Assembly: GCA_020052325.1 (NCBI GenBank)
Contig: JAGVPF010000074.1
Span: forward strand, 1 to 8,885
Reading direction: 5' to 3'
DNA: 8,885 nt
Source: an archaeon
Lineage (GTDB): Archaea; Micrarchaeota; Micrarchaeia; Anstonellales; Bilamarchaeaceae
Shown here piece after piece: positions 1 to 5,461 of the stretch. Both the position numbers and the translations under genes were made by a program. The notes under the pieces were generated by a model. The model was not told the DNA's origin and ran no database searches. It worked only from the letters and a program-made list of their open reading frames with translations. The first letter of the stretch is position 1, and every line of letters begins with the position of its first letter.

Positions 1-108
1 TCCGAGTATCATGGTATTGAGCCATCCGATATGCCACTTTTCGGGGAATCTCTTCCTGAAAACGAATGTCGCTATGCCCAAAGCCGCTGGAGCCGTAAAA
101 CATGCCAT
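1..108 (-). CDS. N-terminal fragment of an unidentified membrane protein (runs off the window)
   Basis: On the minus strand an ATG at 108-106 opens a reading frame of 36 codons that continues past the left edge. The peptide begins MACFTAPAALGIATFVFRKR and goes on to FPEKWHIGWLNTMILG. The first stretch (residues 2-17) is hydrophobic, is followed by a basic patch (RKR), and a second hydrophobic stretch is starting at the edge, which suggests a multi-pass membrane protein. The frame is open upstream to a stop near 154-156 with no other ATG in frame, so 108 is the only ATG start, although a TTG at 117 is possible. An AT-rich stretch about 25 nt upstream could be its promoter. It lies 37 bp downstream of the cysteine-rich gene on the same strand. 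The fragment resembles uncharacterised archaeal membrane proteins, but I cannot assign a family or function. Confidence 0.6.
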   Translation of the reverse strand, partial: MACFTAPAALGIATFVFRKRFPEKWHIGWLNTMILG

Positions 109-129
109 ATGGTTCAACCCAGTAGATTC

Positions 130-136
130 AATTATG
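130..136 (-). promoter_or_regulatory. Possible weak TATA-like box for the leftmost minus-strand gene
   Basis: Read on the minus strand, the sequence CATAATTG lies about 25 nt before the ATG at 108. This is the same spacing as the better boxes elsewhere in the window, but the whole stretch 127-165 is AT-rich, so a box could be placed here by chance. The 3' end of the cysteine-rich gene overlaps this AT-rich stretch, so the two minus-strand genes could also be co-transcribed. Confidence 0.25.
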
Positions 137-145
137 CGAAAATAT

Positions 146-487
146 TCAATTATTCAAAATAATAACCGAAACGCCGAGGAGTGAAAGCACGACGAACCCT
201 GAGCAGCATCCACCCCCGGAGCCCGAACTTCCGCCAGACTGCCCGCCTTGGTAGTTCGCCAGGCATTCCGTGTAGGAATCGGTGCAGTAGCCGCATGAGG
301 AGGACACGTAGGCCTGCTCCGCATCTGATACGAGGCAGCCCCCGTCCCAGGAATAGCCGAGCGATTCGCAGCAGCTCTTATAGCAGGTCTCGCCCTGGAG
401 CTTTTCAGAGGAGCAGTAATCGGACGCGCTCTGGGAGAACGCCAAGACTGACAGGGCCGCCAGGAACAATAGGGTTTTTCGGGCCAT
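146..487 (-). CDS. Small secreted cysteine-rich protein with C-terminal membrane anchor, function unknown
   Basis: A 113-residue protein with a clear signal peptide (MARKTLLFLAALSVLAFSQSA, residues 1-21: two basic residues, a hydrophobic core and small residues before the likely cleavage site). The exported part has eight cysteines at 25, 35, 39, 40, 51, 65, 68 and 75, an even number that could form four disulfides. Residues 81-93 are a Gly/Ser/Gln linker, Cys94-Cys95 follow, and residues 97-111 are a hydrophobic helix ending in two Asn, so the protein is probably tethered outside the cell by its C-terminus. The frame could be extended upstream to 496 or 661, but the start at 487 puts the signal peptide at the N-terminus and lies about 26 nt from a good TATA-like box (510-518), which implies a leaderless mRNA. 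I recognise no named domain. Possible roles are surface adhesion, binding or a structural surface protein, all guesses. Confidence 0.75.
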   Translation of the reverse strand: MARKTLLFLAALSVLAFSQSASDYCSSEKLQGETCYKSCCESLGYSWDGGCLVSDAEQAYVSSSCGYCTDSYTECLANYQGGQSGGSSGSGGGCCSGFVVLSLLGVSVIILNN

Positions 488-509
488 ATTACCCATCACG
501 CGAATCGGG

Positions 510-518
510 TTTATAATT
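510..518 (-). promoter_or_regulatory. TATA-like box of the cysteine-rich protein gene
   Basis: The minus strand reads AATTATAAA, close to the archaeal TATA consensus and the only AT-rich patch in an otherwise GC-rich stretch. Its centre is 26-27 nt before the ATG at 487. Archaeal transcription normally starts about 25 nt downstream of the TATA centre, so the mRNA should begin at or next to this ATG, without a leader. No Shine-Dalgarno-like sequence is present, which fits. Confidence 0.6.
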
Positions 519-556
519 CCGGGGGCTGGGCGGGGGTTTGGCCGGTCCGGGGCGGA

Positions 557-566
557 TTGTTTATCA
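557..566 (+). promoter_or_regulatory. Possible TATA-like box for the SdpI-family gene
   Basis: TTGTTTATCA is the most AT-rich patch in the 121-bp divergent region upstream of the SdpI-family gene. Transcription starting about 26 nt downstream (near 588) would give a leader of about 20 nt carrying the GGTGGTG at 597-603. The match is weaker than the other boxes in this window. Confidence 0.35.
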
Positions 567-596
567 AGGTAGGCTGGAAAGAATGGCTTCGGAACG

Positions 597-603
597 GTGG
601 TGC
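597..603 (+). promoter_or_regulatory. Shine-Dalgarno-like sequence of the SdpI-family gene
   Basis: GGTGGTG ends five bases before the ATG at 609 and resembles the archaeal GGAGGTGA consensus. It supports the chosen start and contrasts with the leaderless-looking starts nearby. Confidence 0.5.
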
Positions 604-608
604 CGTAA

Positions 609-1304
609 ATGGGTGCTATAAGGATATTCGCATTCGGTTTTGTCATTCTGGCGTTTCTCACGGCGGCGTATGCCTACCCCCATATGCCGGAGAAGATGGC
701 CTCGCACTGGGGCATCAGCGGTGAAGCGGATGGATACTCCGCAAAGGACTTCGGGGTTTTTTTCATGCCGCTTCTGGCGCTTGCTATTTTTGGGATATTC
801 ATCATTTTGCCCGAGCTGGACCCGCTGAAGCGGAATTACTCGCCCTTCATCAGGGAGTATGACACGTTCGCCGCCCTGATGATCATTTTCCTGTATTACC
901 TGTATGTGCTCACGCTCATCTACAACCTCGGGGTCGCGTTCGAACTGACGAGGTTCATTGCGCCGGCTTTAGGCATAATCATATTCTACATGGGCGTGCT
1001 CCTGAAAAAGGCGAAGCAGAACTGGTTTATCGGGATACGGACGCCATGGACTCTTTCAAGCGAGAGGGTTTGGGACAGGACGCATAAGGTTTTGGGCGGC
1101 ATTTTCCAGGCAGCTGGCGTGCTGGCGTTCATTGGCGTGGCGGTTCCGGCCGCGCTCATGGTATCGGTGGCTGTGCTTATCGGCGCGGCGGTTTTCAGCT
1201 TCATATACTCGTATATGGAGTTCTGTAATGAGAAAACCGCCCCAGCGGAACGCATCGGAAGGAAAGCGCAGAAACGCGCTTCCAAACCGGCAAAGGGAGG
1301 ATGA
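609..1304 (+). CDS. SdpI/DUF1648-family integral membrane protein
   Basis: A 231-residue protein with about six membrane segments (roughly residues 4-23, 48-68, 86-106, 115-131, 161-180 and 183-203) and a basic tail (210-231). Right after the first segment comes the DUF1648 signature YPHMPEKMASHWGISGEADG (23-42): Pro/Met-rich, then His-Trp and Gly-x-x-Asp-Gly. Before the last two segments lies the SdpI-family motif NWFIGIRTPWTL (138-149) followed by SSERVWDRTHK. In Bacillus, SdpI gives immunity to the SdpC toxin and acts as a signalling receptor; most other family members are uncharacterised, so neither role should be transferred here. The start is backed by an SD-like sequence and by the first membrane segment. 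The Nudix gene begins 7 bp after the stop, so the two are almost certainly co-transcribed. No toxin gene resembling sdpC is visible, although the small cysteine-rich secreted protein lies divergently next door. Confidence 0.88.
   Translation: MGAIRIFAFGFVILAFLTAAYAYPHMPEKMASHWGISGEADGYSAKDFGVFFMPLLALAIFGIFIILPELDPLKRNYSPFIREYDTFAALMIIFLYYLYVLTLIYNLGVAFELTRFIAPALGIIIFYMGVLLKKAKQNWFIGIRTPWTLSSERVWDRTHKVLGGIFQAAGVLAFIGVAVPAALMVSVAVLIGAAVFSFIYSYMEFCNEKTAPAERIGRKAQKRASKPAKGG
1296..1304 (+). promoter_or_regulatory. Strong Shine-Dalgarno of the Nudix gene, overlapping the preceding stop codon
   Basis: GGGAGGATGA sits about 7 bases before the ATG at 1312 and includes the TGA stop of the SdpI-family gene. 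It is close to the archaeal SD consensus and fixes the Nudix start at 1312, not at the far upstream ATG at 1132. It also suggests translational coupling between the two genes. Confidence 0.65.
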
Positions 1305-1311
1305 GAGCCGC

Positions 1312-1731
1312 ATGGAAACCATGGCGGTTGTCGCCGGAATCATCCGCAAGGACGGGAAAATCCTGCTTGCGCAGCGCAAGGACGACTGCAAGAGGGAGCC
1401 GGGAAAATGGGAGTTCCCCGGCGGCAAGATAGAGGATGGCGAAACTCCGCAAACAGCCCTCCGGCGCGAGATAATGGAGGAGCTCGGGGTGGATATTGAA
1501 GTCAAGGAGGAGTTCTGCCAAAGCACCGCAGAAAGCAAAGGCGCACGCATAATGTTGCGGACGTATTTTGCGGATTGGGCCGGCGGCGGACCTAGGGCCC
1601 TGGACTGCAAGGATTTCAGGTGGGTGCGCATCGGGGAATTGGACGGGTTCGACTGGGCGAAGGCCGACCTTCCGGTTGTGGAGAAACTGAGAGGACTTGA
1701 CAAGGGTGCCGGGGGAAGGCGCACCGGATAA
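1312..1731 (+). CDS. MutT-like Nudix hydrolase (nucleoside triphosphate pyrophosphohydrolase)
   Basis: A 139-residue single-domain Nudix protein, the usual length of MutT/CTP-pyrophosphohydrolase-type enzymes. The Nudix box runs from G38 to V60 and fits G-x5-E-x7-R-E-U-x-E-E-x-G-U exactly: G38, E44, R52, E53, E56, E57 and G59 are all present, so metal binding and catalysis should be intact. The preceding strand WEFPGG (33-38) and the N-terminal MAVVAGIIRKDGKILLAQR are typical of the MutT branch that hydrolyses (d)NTPs, including oxidised ones such as 8-oxo-dGTP, to monophosphate and pyrophosphate. The exact substrate cannot be read from sequence. The start at 1312 is chosen because of a strong SD and because the homology starts there; METMAVV leaves a minor choice between two Met. 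It is co-transcribed with the SdpI-family gene. Confidence 0.92.
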   Translation: METMAVVAGIIRKDGKILLAQRKDDCKREPGKWEFPGGKIEDGETPQTALRREIMEELGVDIEVKEEFCQSTAESKGARIMLRTYFADWAGGGPRALDCKDFRWVRIGELDGFDWAKADLPVVEKLRGLDKGAGGRRTG

Positions 1732-1733
1732 TC

Positions 1734-1740
1734 AATAAAA
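1734..1740 (+). promoter_or_regulatory. TATA-like box of the DUF2207 gene
   Basis: AATAAAA begins two bases after the stop codon of the Nudix gene, with its centre at 1737, 26 nt before the ATG at 1763. This spacing predicts a leaderless mRNA starting at that ATG and argues that DUF2207 and the following MFS gene have their own promoter. Confidence 0.5.
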
Positions 1741-1762
1741 CAATGCCGTGAGATATTCCCCC

Positions 1763-3586
1763 ATGCGATTTGGGATTCCCGCGCTATTCCTGCTTGTTCT
1801 GGCCGCTTCTGCGTTCCCGTTTTCCATCGACTCCTATTACACCCATGCGACCGTACAGGCTGACGGAAGCATCGAGGTCAGTGAGAACATCAACTTCACC
1901 CTTGAGCAGGAATACAACGAAGGCTTCCGCACGATTCGGAAGGAGGATTTCGGCACGCTTGACAACATCATTGTGCGTTCTGTGAAGGTCAATGGCGGAA
2001 GCGTGCAGTACGCGAAGCAGCTGAATGGCGAGGGCCAGGCAGAGATTGTCTGGAAGAAGACATATGCCGGGCAGAATAACGTCGAAATCGCGTATACGCT
2101 AAAAGACAGGGCGCAGCTTTACAACGATTTTGCCAAAGTCTGCTTCGAGCACTACGGGGCGGGCTGGAGCGTGCCTGCGTCGAAATTCAAGTCGGTGATG
2201 AGCCTGCCCGAGGCTTCGCGCGGCAAGGACATGCATTTCGAGGTCTATTCATCCAAGAAGGGGGATGCGCGCATCGACGACCTTTCAGTCGTCATAGAGA
2301 TGAACGATGTGCCGCCCGGGAATTATGTCGGGGGGTGCTACCTGTATGATAGGGGCGCCCTCCACACCCTGAATTTGGTAAACGCCTCCGCCCTGGCGAT
2401 ACTGCAGGATGAGAGGAAGGCGTATGGCTCACAGACGATAGTGGGACCGGACGGGGATGCATCCGAACAGGGCTCGAGCGCATGCTGCTGCCTGCCCCTG
2501 GGAATCTTCACCGCGATTGCAGCGCTTTATTTCCTGATAAAGGACATGGGGCTGCCCAGGAAGCCGGAAAGCATCCTCCCTCCGGACAACGAGGAACCCG
2601 CGGTTGTCACCGCCATCGTGAGGAACAAACTGGATGACAGCGACATCCTTGCATCCACGATTCTGGATTTAATCAACAGGAACTGCCTTGACATAGTTGA
2701 GCTGGAGAAGAAAGGCGAAACGTCCGCGGAAGTGAAGCGCGAGCATACGATACTCTTCCTTAAGCGCAGGCCGGATGCCCCCAAGCCATATGAAACAGCC
2801 GTTCTGGACATGCTTTTCCCGGAAGGGAAGAAGGAGGTCGACCTGGACCAGATGGCAGCCGATTACGACGCGATAAAAGACAAGGCGTCGGCCGAGAAAA
2901 GCCCGGTTGCCAGGAATATTGAGATTTACACGAGCGAGATAGAAAAGATTCTAAAGGCGAAGGGCGTCTGGGACATCAGGAATGCGGCGGACGGGAGGAA
3001 TGGCATCGCCGCCCTCCTGGGCTTTATCGGGATGCTCGCGCTCTGCGGAACGCTTTTCGTCAATGTCCAGTTCGTCATGACATATCTGGCGGCAGGCAAT
3101 TACCTGGAGGTCGCAGGCACCGCGCTCGGCACCCTGCTGTTCTTCCCGGCGCTTGGATATCTCATGCTTCATTACCGCAAGCCTTCGGTTCCGGACAACC
3201 TCCGCGATGAGTTCGGAAAATGGGATGCTTTTGCCAGGGCGGTGAAATCCAGCAGGCTGAAGGAATATCCGCCTTCATCAGCGGTGATCTGGGGGGAGAT
3301 ACTCGTGTATGCGACTGCACTGGGCATGGCGGATAAAGTGAAGAGGCATATGTCCGAGCTGGACGCCATCACCGCAAAGAGGCTGGAAAACCTCGAGGTG
3401 GTCGGTGTTGCGTCGCGGAATTATTTCACTTCGGCCTGGGCGCTGCACAACCTGAAAAGATATGGGGACAGGAGCGGGCCGGCGAGCAGCCACGGCGGGT
3501 TTTCATCGCACTCGTCCGGGGGGTGGAGCTCGGGCGGTGGTGGCGGGTTCAGCAGCGGCTCCTCAGGCGGAGGCGGATTCCGCTAG
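1763..3586 (+). CDS. DUF2207-family membrane protein with Gly/Ser-rich C-terminal tail
   Basis: A 607-residue protein with a signal sequence (MRFGIPALFLLVLAASAFPF), then an extracellular domain (about 20-235) whose opening, SIDSYYTHATVQADGSIEVS, is the typical DUF2207 start (alternating strand, DGS-VxE, then the FRTI stretch). A membrane helix at about 239-262 is preceded by Ser-Ala-Cys-Cys-Cys. Next come a cytoplasmic region (263-412), two further helices (413-444 and 447-471), a second soluble part with the family's WDAFARAVKSS and ILVYATALGM stretches, and a low-complexity Gly/Ser tail from about 571 to the end. Such tails are common in this family. DUF2207 proteins occur widely in bacteria and archaea, and their function is unknown. 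A GTG at 1748 would add five residues, but ATG 1763 starts the signal sequence cleanly and sits 26 nt from a TATA-like box. The MFS gene follows after 12 bp. Confidence 0.88.
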   Translation: MRFGIPALFLLVLAASAFPFSIDSYYTHATVQADGSIEVSENINFTLEQEYNEGFRTIRKEDFGTLDNIIVRSVKVNGGSVQYAKQLNGEGQAEIVWKKTYAGQNNVEIAYTLKDRAQLYNDFAKVCFEHYGAGWSVPASKFKSVMSLPEASRGKDMHFEVYSSKKGDARIDDLSVVIEMNDVPPGNYVGGCYLYDRGALHTLNLVNASALAILQDERKAYGSQTIVGPDGDASEQGSSACCCLPLGIFTAIAALYFLIKDMGLPRKPESILPPDNEEPAVVTAIVRNKLDDSDILASTILDLINRNCLDIVELEKKGETSAEVKREHTILFLKRRPDAPKPYETAVLDMLFPEGKKEVDLDQMAADYDAIKDKASAEKSPVARNIEIYTSEIEKILKAKGVWDIRNAADGRNGIAALLGFIGMLALCGTLFVNVQFVMTYLAAGNYLEVAGTALGTLLFFPALGYLMLHYRKPSVPDNLRDEFGKWDAFARAVKSSRLKEYPPSSAVIWGEILVYATALGMADKVKRHMSELDAITAKRLENLEVVGVASRNYFTSAWALHNLKRYGDRSGPASSHGGFSSHSSGGWSSGGGGGFSSGSSGGGGFR

Positions 3587-3598
3587 CAGGCCGGTACT

Positions 3599-4771
3599 AT
3601 GAAACTATTCGAAGGGATTAACCGGAACGTCTTCGTGCTCGGAGTGGTCAGTTTCCTTACAGACGTCTCGAGCGAGATGGTCTTCCCGATACTCCCCCTG
3701 TTCCTTACAAGCGTCCTTGGTGCCGGGAAGGAGGTCATCGGCCTTATTGAGGGGGTGGCCGACAGCATAGCGAGCCTCATGGACATATTTTTCGGCTACT
3801 GGTCGGACCGCTCTGGCAGACGGAAGGATTTCGTGATTGCCGGGTACGGGCTTTCGTCCATCCTCAAGGTGGGGCTGGTTTTCGCAAGCGCCTGGCAGCA
3901 CATACTCGTTATCCGCGGTACTGAAAGAATCGGCAAAAGCCTCCGGACTTCGCCCCGGGATGCGATAATCGCCGGATCGACCGGGGAAAAGAGCCGGGGG
4001 AAGGCATTCGGCCTCCACCGTGCGATGGATACGCTCGGCGCATTAGTCGGGCCGGTGGCCGCTTTCGCGGTTTTCACGTTTTTCGGCGAGAACGAGCCGG
4101 CTTTTCGGATGATATTCATGATTGCGCTCGTGCCTGCCGTGCTCGCCGTCGCGGTGATTATATTTTTTGTGCGGGAGCCGAAAGCCCCGATAACGGCCCG
4201 GGTGAGAAAACCCAGGTTCTGGGAAGCGCTCCGGATGCTCGACTCGAGGTATAAGTCATTCCTCGGGGTATCCTTCCTGTTCTCGCTCTCCTACTTCAGC
4301 TTCGCGCTCCTCATAGTGAGGGCGAACGAGATCGGCTTAAGCGTGCAGGACGCGCTGGTTGCGTACCTTTCGTTCAACGGGGTATATTTCCTGGCCTCGA
4401 TGCCCCTTGGAAGCCTGTCGGACAGGGTCGGAAGGAAGCCGGTGATAGCATCCGCGTTCGTCCTGTATTCCCTGATATGCGTCGGGTTCATCGCAGCGGG
4501 CGAACTCTGGCAGGTGGTGGCGCTTTTTGCGCTCTATGGCGTGTTCGTGGCCGTGGACGAATCTGTGAACAAGGCGTACATATCCGACATCACAAACGAC
4601 AAGACACGTGGCATCGCACTGGGCGCTTACAGCAGCGCGGTCGGCGCGGCGTACCTCCCGGCAAACGCCCTTTTTGGGATAATCTGGGCGGCTTTTGGGG
4701 CTCCGGTGGCGTTCGGGACTGCGGCGGCTGTCGCCGTATCGGCAGGGCTGCTGATGCTGGTTCAGAAGTAG
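3599..4771 (+). CDS. Major facilitator superfamily transporter, substrate unknown
   Basis: A 390-residue transporter of about 12 membrane segments, normal length for the family. The opening NVFVLGVVSFLTDVSSEM and the stretches RGTERIGKSLRTSPRDAI (106-123) and AFGLHRAMDTLGALVGP (136-152) are hallmarks of a widespread, poorly characterised MFS subfamily often annotated as a drug or tetracycline-type antiporter. MFS motif A is present in the loop between helices 2 and 3 (GYWSDRSGRRK, 66-76) and again in the second half (GSLSDRVGRK, 271-280). A charged pair at D320-E321 before a helix is also typical. The substrate cannot be deduced. There is no clear Shine-Dalgarno before ATG 3599; the gene lies 12 bp after the DUF2207 stop and is probably translated from a shared transcript. 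It converges with the Ogg2 gene, with only 11 bp between the stop codons. Confidence 0.9.
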   Translation: MKLFEGINRNVFVLGVVSFLTDVSSEMVFPILPLFLTSVLGAGKEVIGLIEGVADSIASLMDIFFGYWSDRSGRRKDFVIAGYGLSSILKVGLVFASAWQHILVIRGTERIGKSLRTSPRDAIIAGSTGEKSRGKAFGLHRAMDTLGALVGPVAAFAVFTFFGENEPAFRMIFMIALVPAVLAVAVIIFFVREPKAPITARVRKPRFWEALRMLDSRYKSFLGVSFLFSLSYFSFALLIVRANEIGLSVQDALVAYLSFNGVYFLASMPLGSLSDRVGRKPVIASAFVLYSLICVGFIAAGELWQVVALFALYGVFVAVDESVNKAYISDITNDKTRGIALGAYSSAVGAAYLPANALFGIIWAAFGAPVAFGTAAAVAVSAGLLMLVQK

Positions 4772-4782
4772 CGGCTCCCCAG

Positions 4783-5412
4783 CTATTTCAGGATTTTTCC
4801 GGTTTCCATGTACCAGAGGTAGAGGTCCAGTTCGCCCTGCGTGATTCCCGAGCGGGATGCGATTTCGCCGAGCGTGCGCTCGATTTCGAGATACTGCCTT
4901 CTTGCCAGCGATTTTGACTTCGGTTTTTTTATCAGCCCGTGCCTGGCAAGAAGGTCGATGATGTGGAAGTCGATAATCGCGACGCGGTCTATGCCGATAT
5001 TCCGCAGGAAATGGCTGGATTCCTTATAGCCGAGCCCGGTGATGTTGTCGGCAAGCCATTCTCGGGCGGCCTCCGGAGGGAACGCAATAAGCACGGATTT
5101 GAGGCGGTTTTTATGCTTCCGCGCCCCGCAGATGTATTTTGCCCGCGCATTCGGAAACCGGTAGCCCCTCTTTTTCAGTTTTGACGCAAGCGCCCGCTCG
5201 GGGAGGCTGAGGAACCCGTCCCCGATCGCGTCCTGCATCCGCATTCCGCCTTCGGCTGAATAGTTGGCGGTCAGCAGGCAGAAACATAGCTCCTTGAATA
5301 GTTCTTCGGACGGCTGCATGCCCCTGGCCTTGAACTCGGCCATGCGCATGGCTATCCGAAAACCGGCCGCGTCCCCCTTCAGCGAGCGAATCCTGCGGAG
5401 AATTCTCCTCAT
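4783..5412 (-). CDS. ogg: Ogg2-type 8-oxoguanine DNA glycosylase / AP lyase
   Basis: A 209-residue helix-hairpin-helix DNA glycosylase of the archaeal Ogg2 family (about 207 residues in Methanocaldococcus). It removes 8-oxoguanine from DNA and nicks the abasic site by beta-elimination, the first step of base excision repair. The HhH and active-site stretch NITGLGYKESSHFLRNIG (123-140) supplies the catalytic lysine K130. The catalytic aspartate is D148 in AIIDFHII, exactly 18 residues later, as in characterised Ogg2 enzymes. The last residue is lysine (GKILK-end); in this family the C-terminal lysine contributes to telling guanine from 8-oxoguanine. The residue after the aspartate is Phe, where I recall Arg in most relatives. 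The ATG at 5412 is 25 nt from a TATA-like box, predicting a leaderless mRNA. It is divergent from the PEPCK gene. Confidence 0.93.
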   Translation of the reverse strand: MRRILRRIRSLKGDAAGFRIAMRMAEFKARGMQPSEELFKELCFCLLTANYSAEGGMRMQDAIGDGFLSLPERALASKLKKRGYRFPNARAKYICGARKHKNRLKSVLIAFPPEAAREWLADNITGLGYKESSHFLRNIGIDRVAIIDFHIIDLLARHGLIKKPKSKSLARRQYLEIERTLGEIASRSGITQGELDLYLWYMETGKILK

Positions 5413-5431
5413 GAGGACATATGCCGCGCGG

Positions 5432-5442
5432 ATTTAATAAAA
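5432..5442. promoter_or_regulatory. Shared, nearly symmetric TATA-like box between divergent ogg and PEPCK genes
   Basis: ATTTAATAAAA on the plus strand reads TTTTATTAAAT on the minus strand, so either orientation resembles an archaeal TATA box. Its centre (5437) is 25 nt from the ogg ATG (5412) and 25 nt from the PEPCK ATG (5462). It is the only AT-rich element in the 49-bp gap. The geometry predicts leaderless transcription in both directions from one element or from two fully overlapping ones. A GGGGAGAT at 5447-5454 looks like a Shine-Dalgarno for PEPCK but would lie upstream of the predicted transcription start. Confidence 0.6.
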
Positions 5443-5461
5443 GTTGGGGAGATAGCGATGC

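Noticed and set aside
488..661. A 58-residue N-terminal extension of the cysteine-rich protein
   Set aside because: It would bury the signal peptide, overlap the divergent SdpI-family gene and its promoter region, and start upstream of the TATA-like box placed for the 487 start.
146..1304. Cysteine-rich protein plus SdpI-family protein as a toxin-immunity pair
   Set aside because: Only proximity supports it: the genes are divergent, the small protein is membrane-tethered and not SdpC-like, and no SdpA or SdpB homologue is present. Kept only as a remark, not as a call.
1132..1311. A 60-residue N-terminal extension of the Nudix protein
   Set aside because: It overlaps the SdpI-family coding sequence in another frame, is Arg/Ser-rich shadow sequence, and ignores the strong SD before ATG 1312.
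1056..1724. Long minus-strand open frame opposite the Nudix and SdpI-family genes
   Set aside because: It is a composition-driven shadow of two well-supported genes; the peptide is Ser/Arg/Pro-rich with no domain.
1748..1762. GTG start for the DUF2207 gene
   Set aside because: It adds only five residues before the signal sequence, and the TATA-like box spacing favours the ATG at 1763. It cannot be fully excluded.
3475..3583. GC-rich repetitive stretch as a DNA repeat
   Set aside because: It is explained by the Gly/Ser-rich tail of the DUF2207 protein, which is usual for the family.
3605..4018. Minus-strand open frame opposite the MFS gene
   Set aside because: Antisense shadow of a gene with clear family motifs; no start signal and no recognisable protein features.
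4794..4930. T-runs at 4794-4798 and 4924-4930 as terminators for the MFS gene
   Set aside because: Both lie within the ogg coding sequence and encode its Lys codons; five and seven T's without supporting context are too weak to call.
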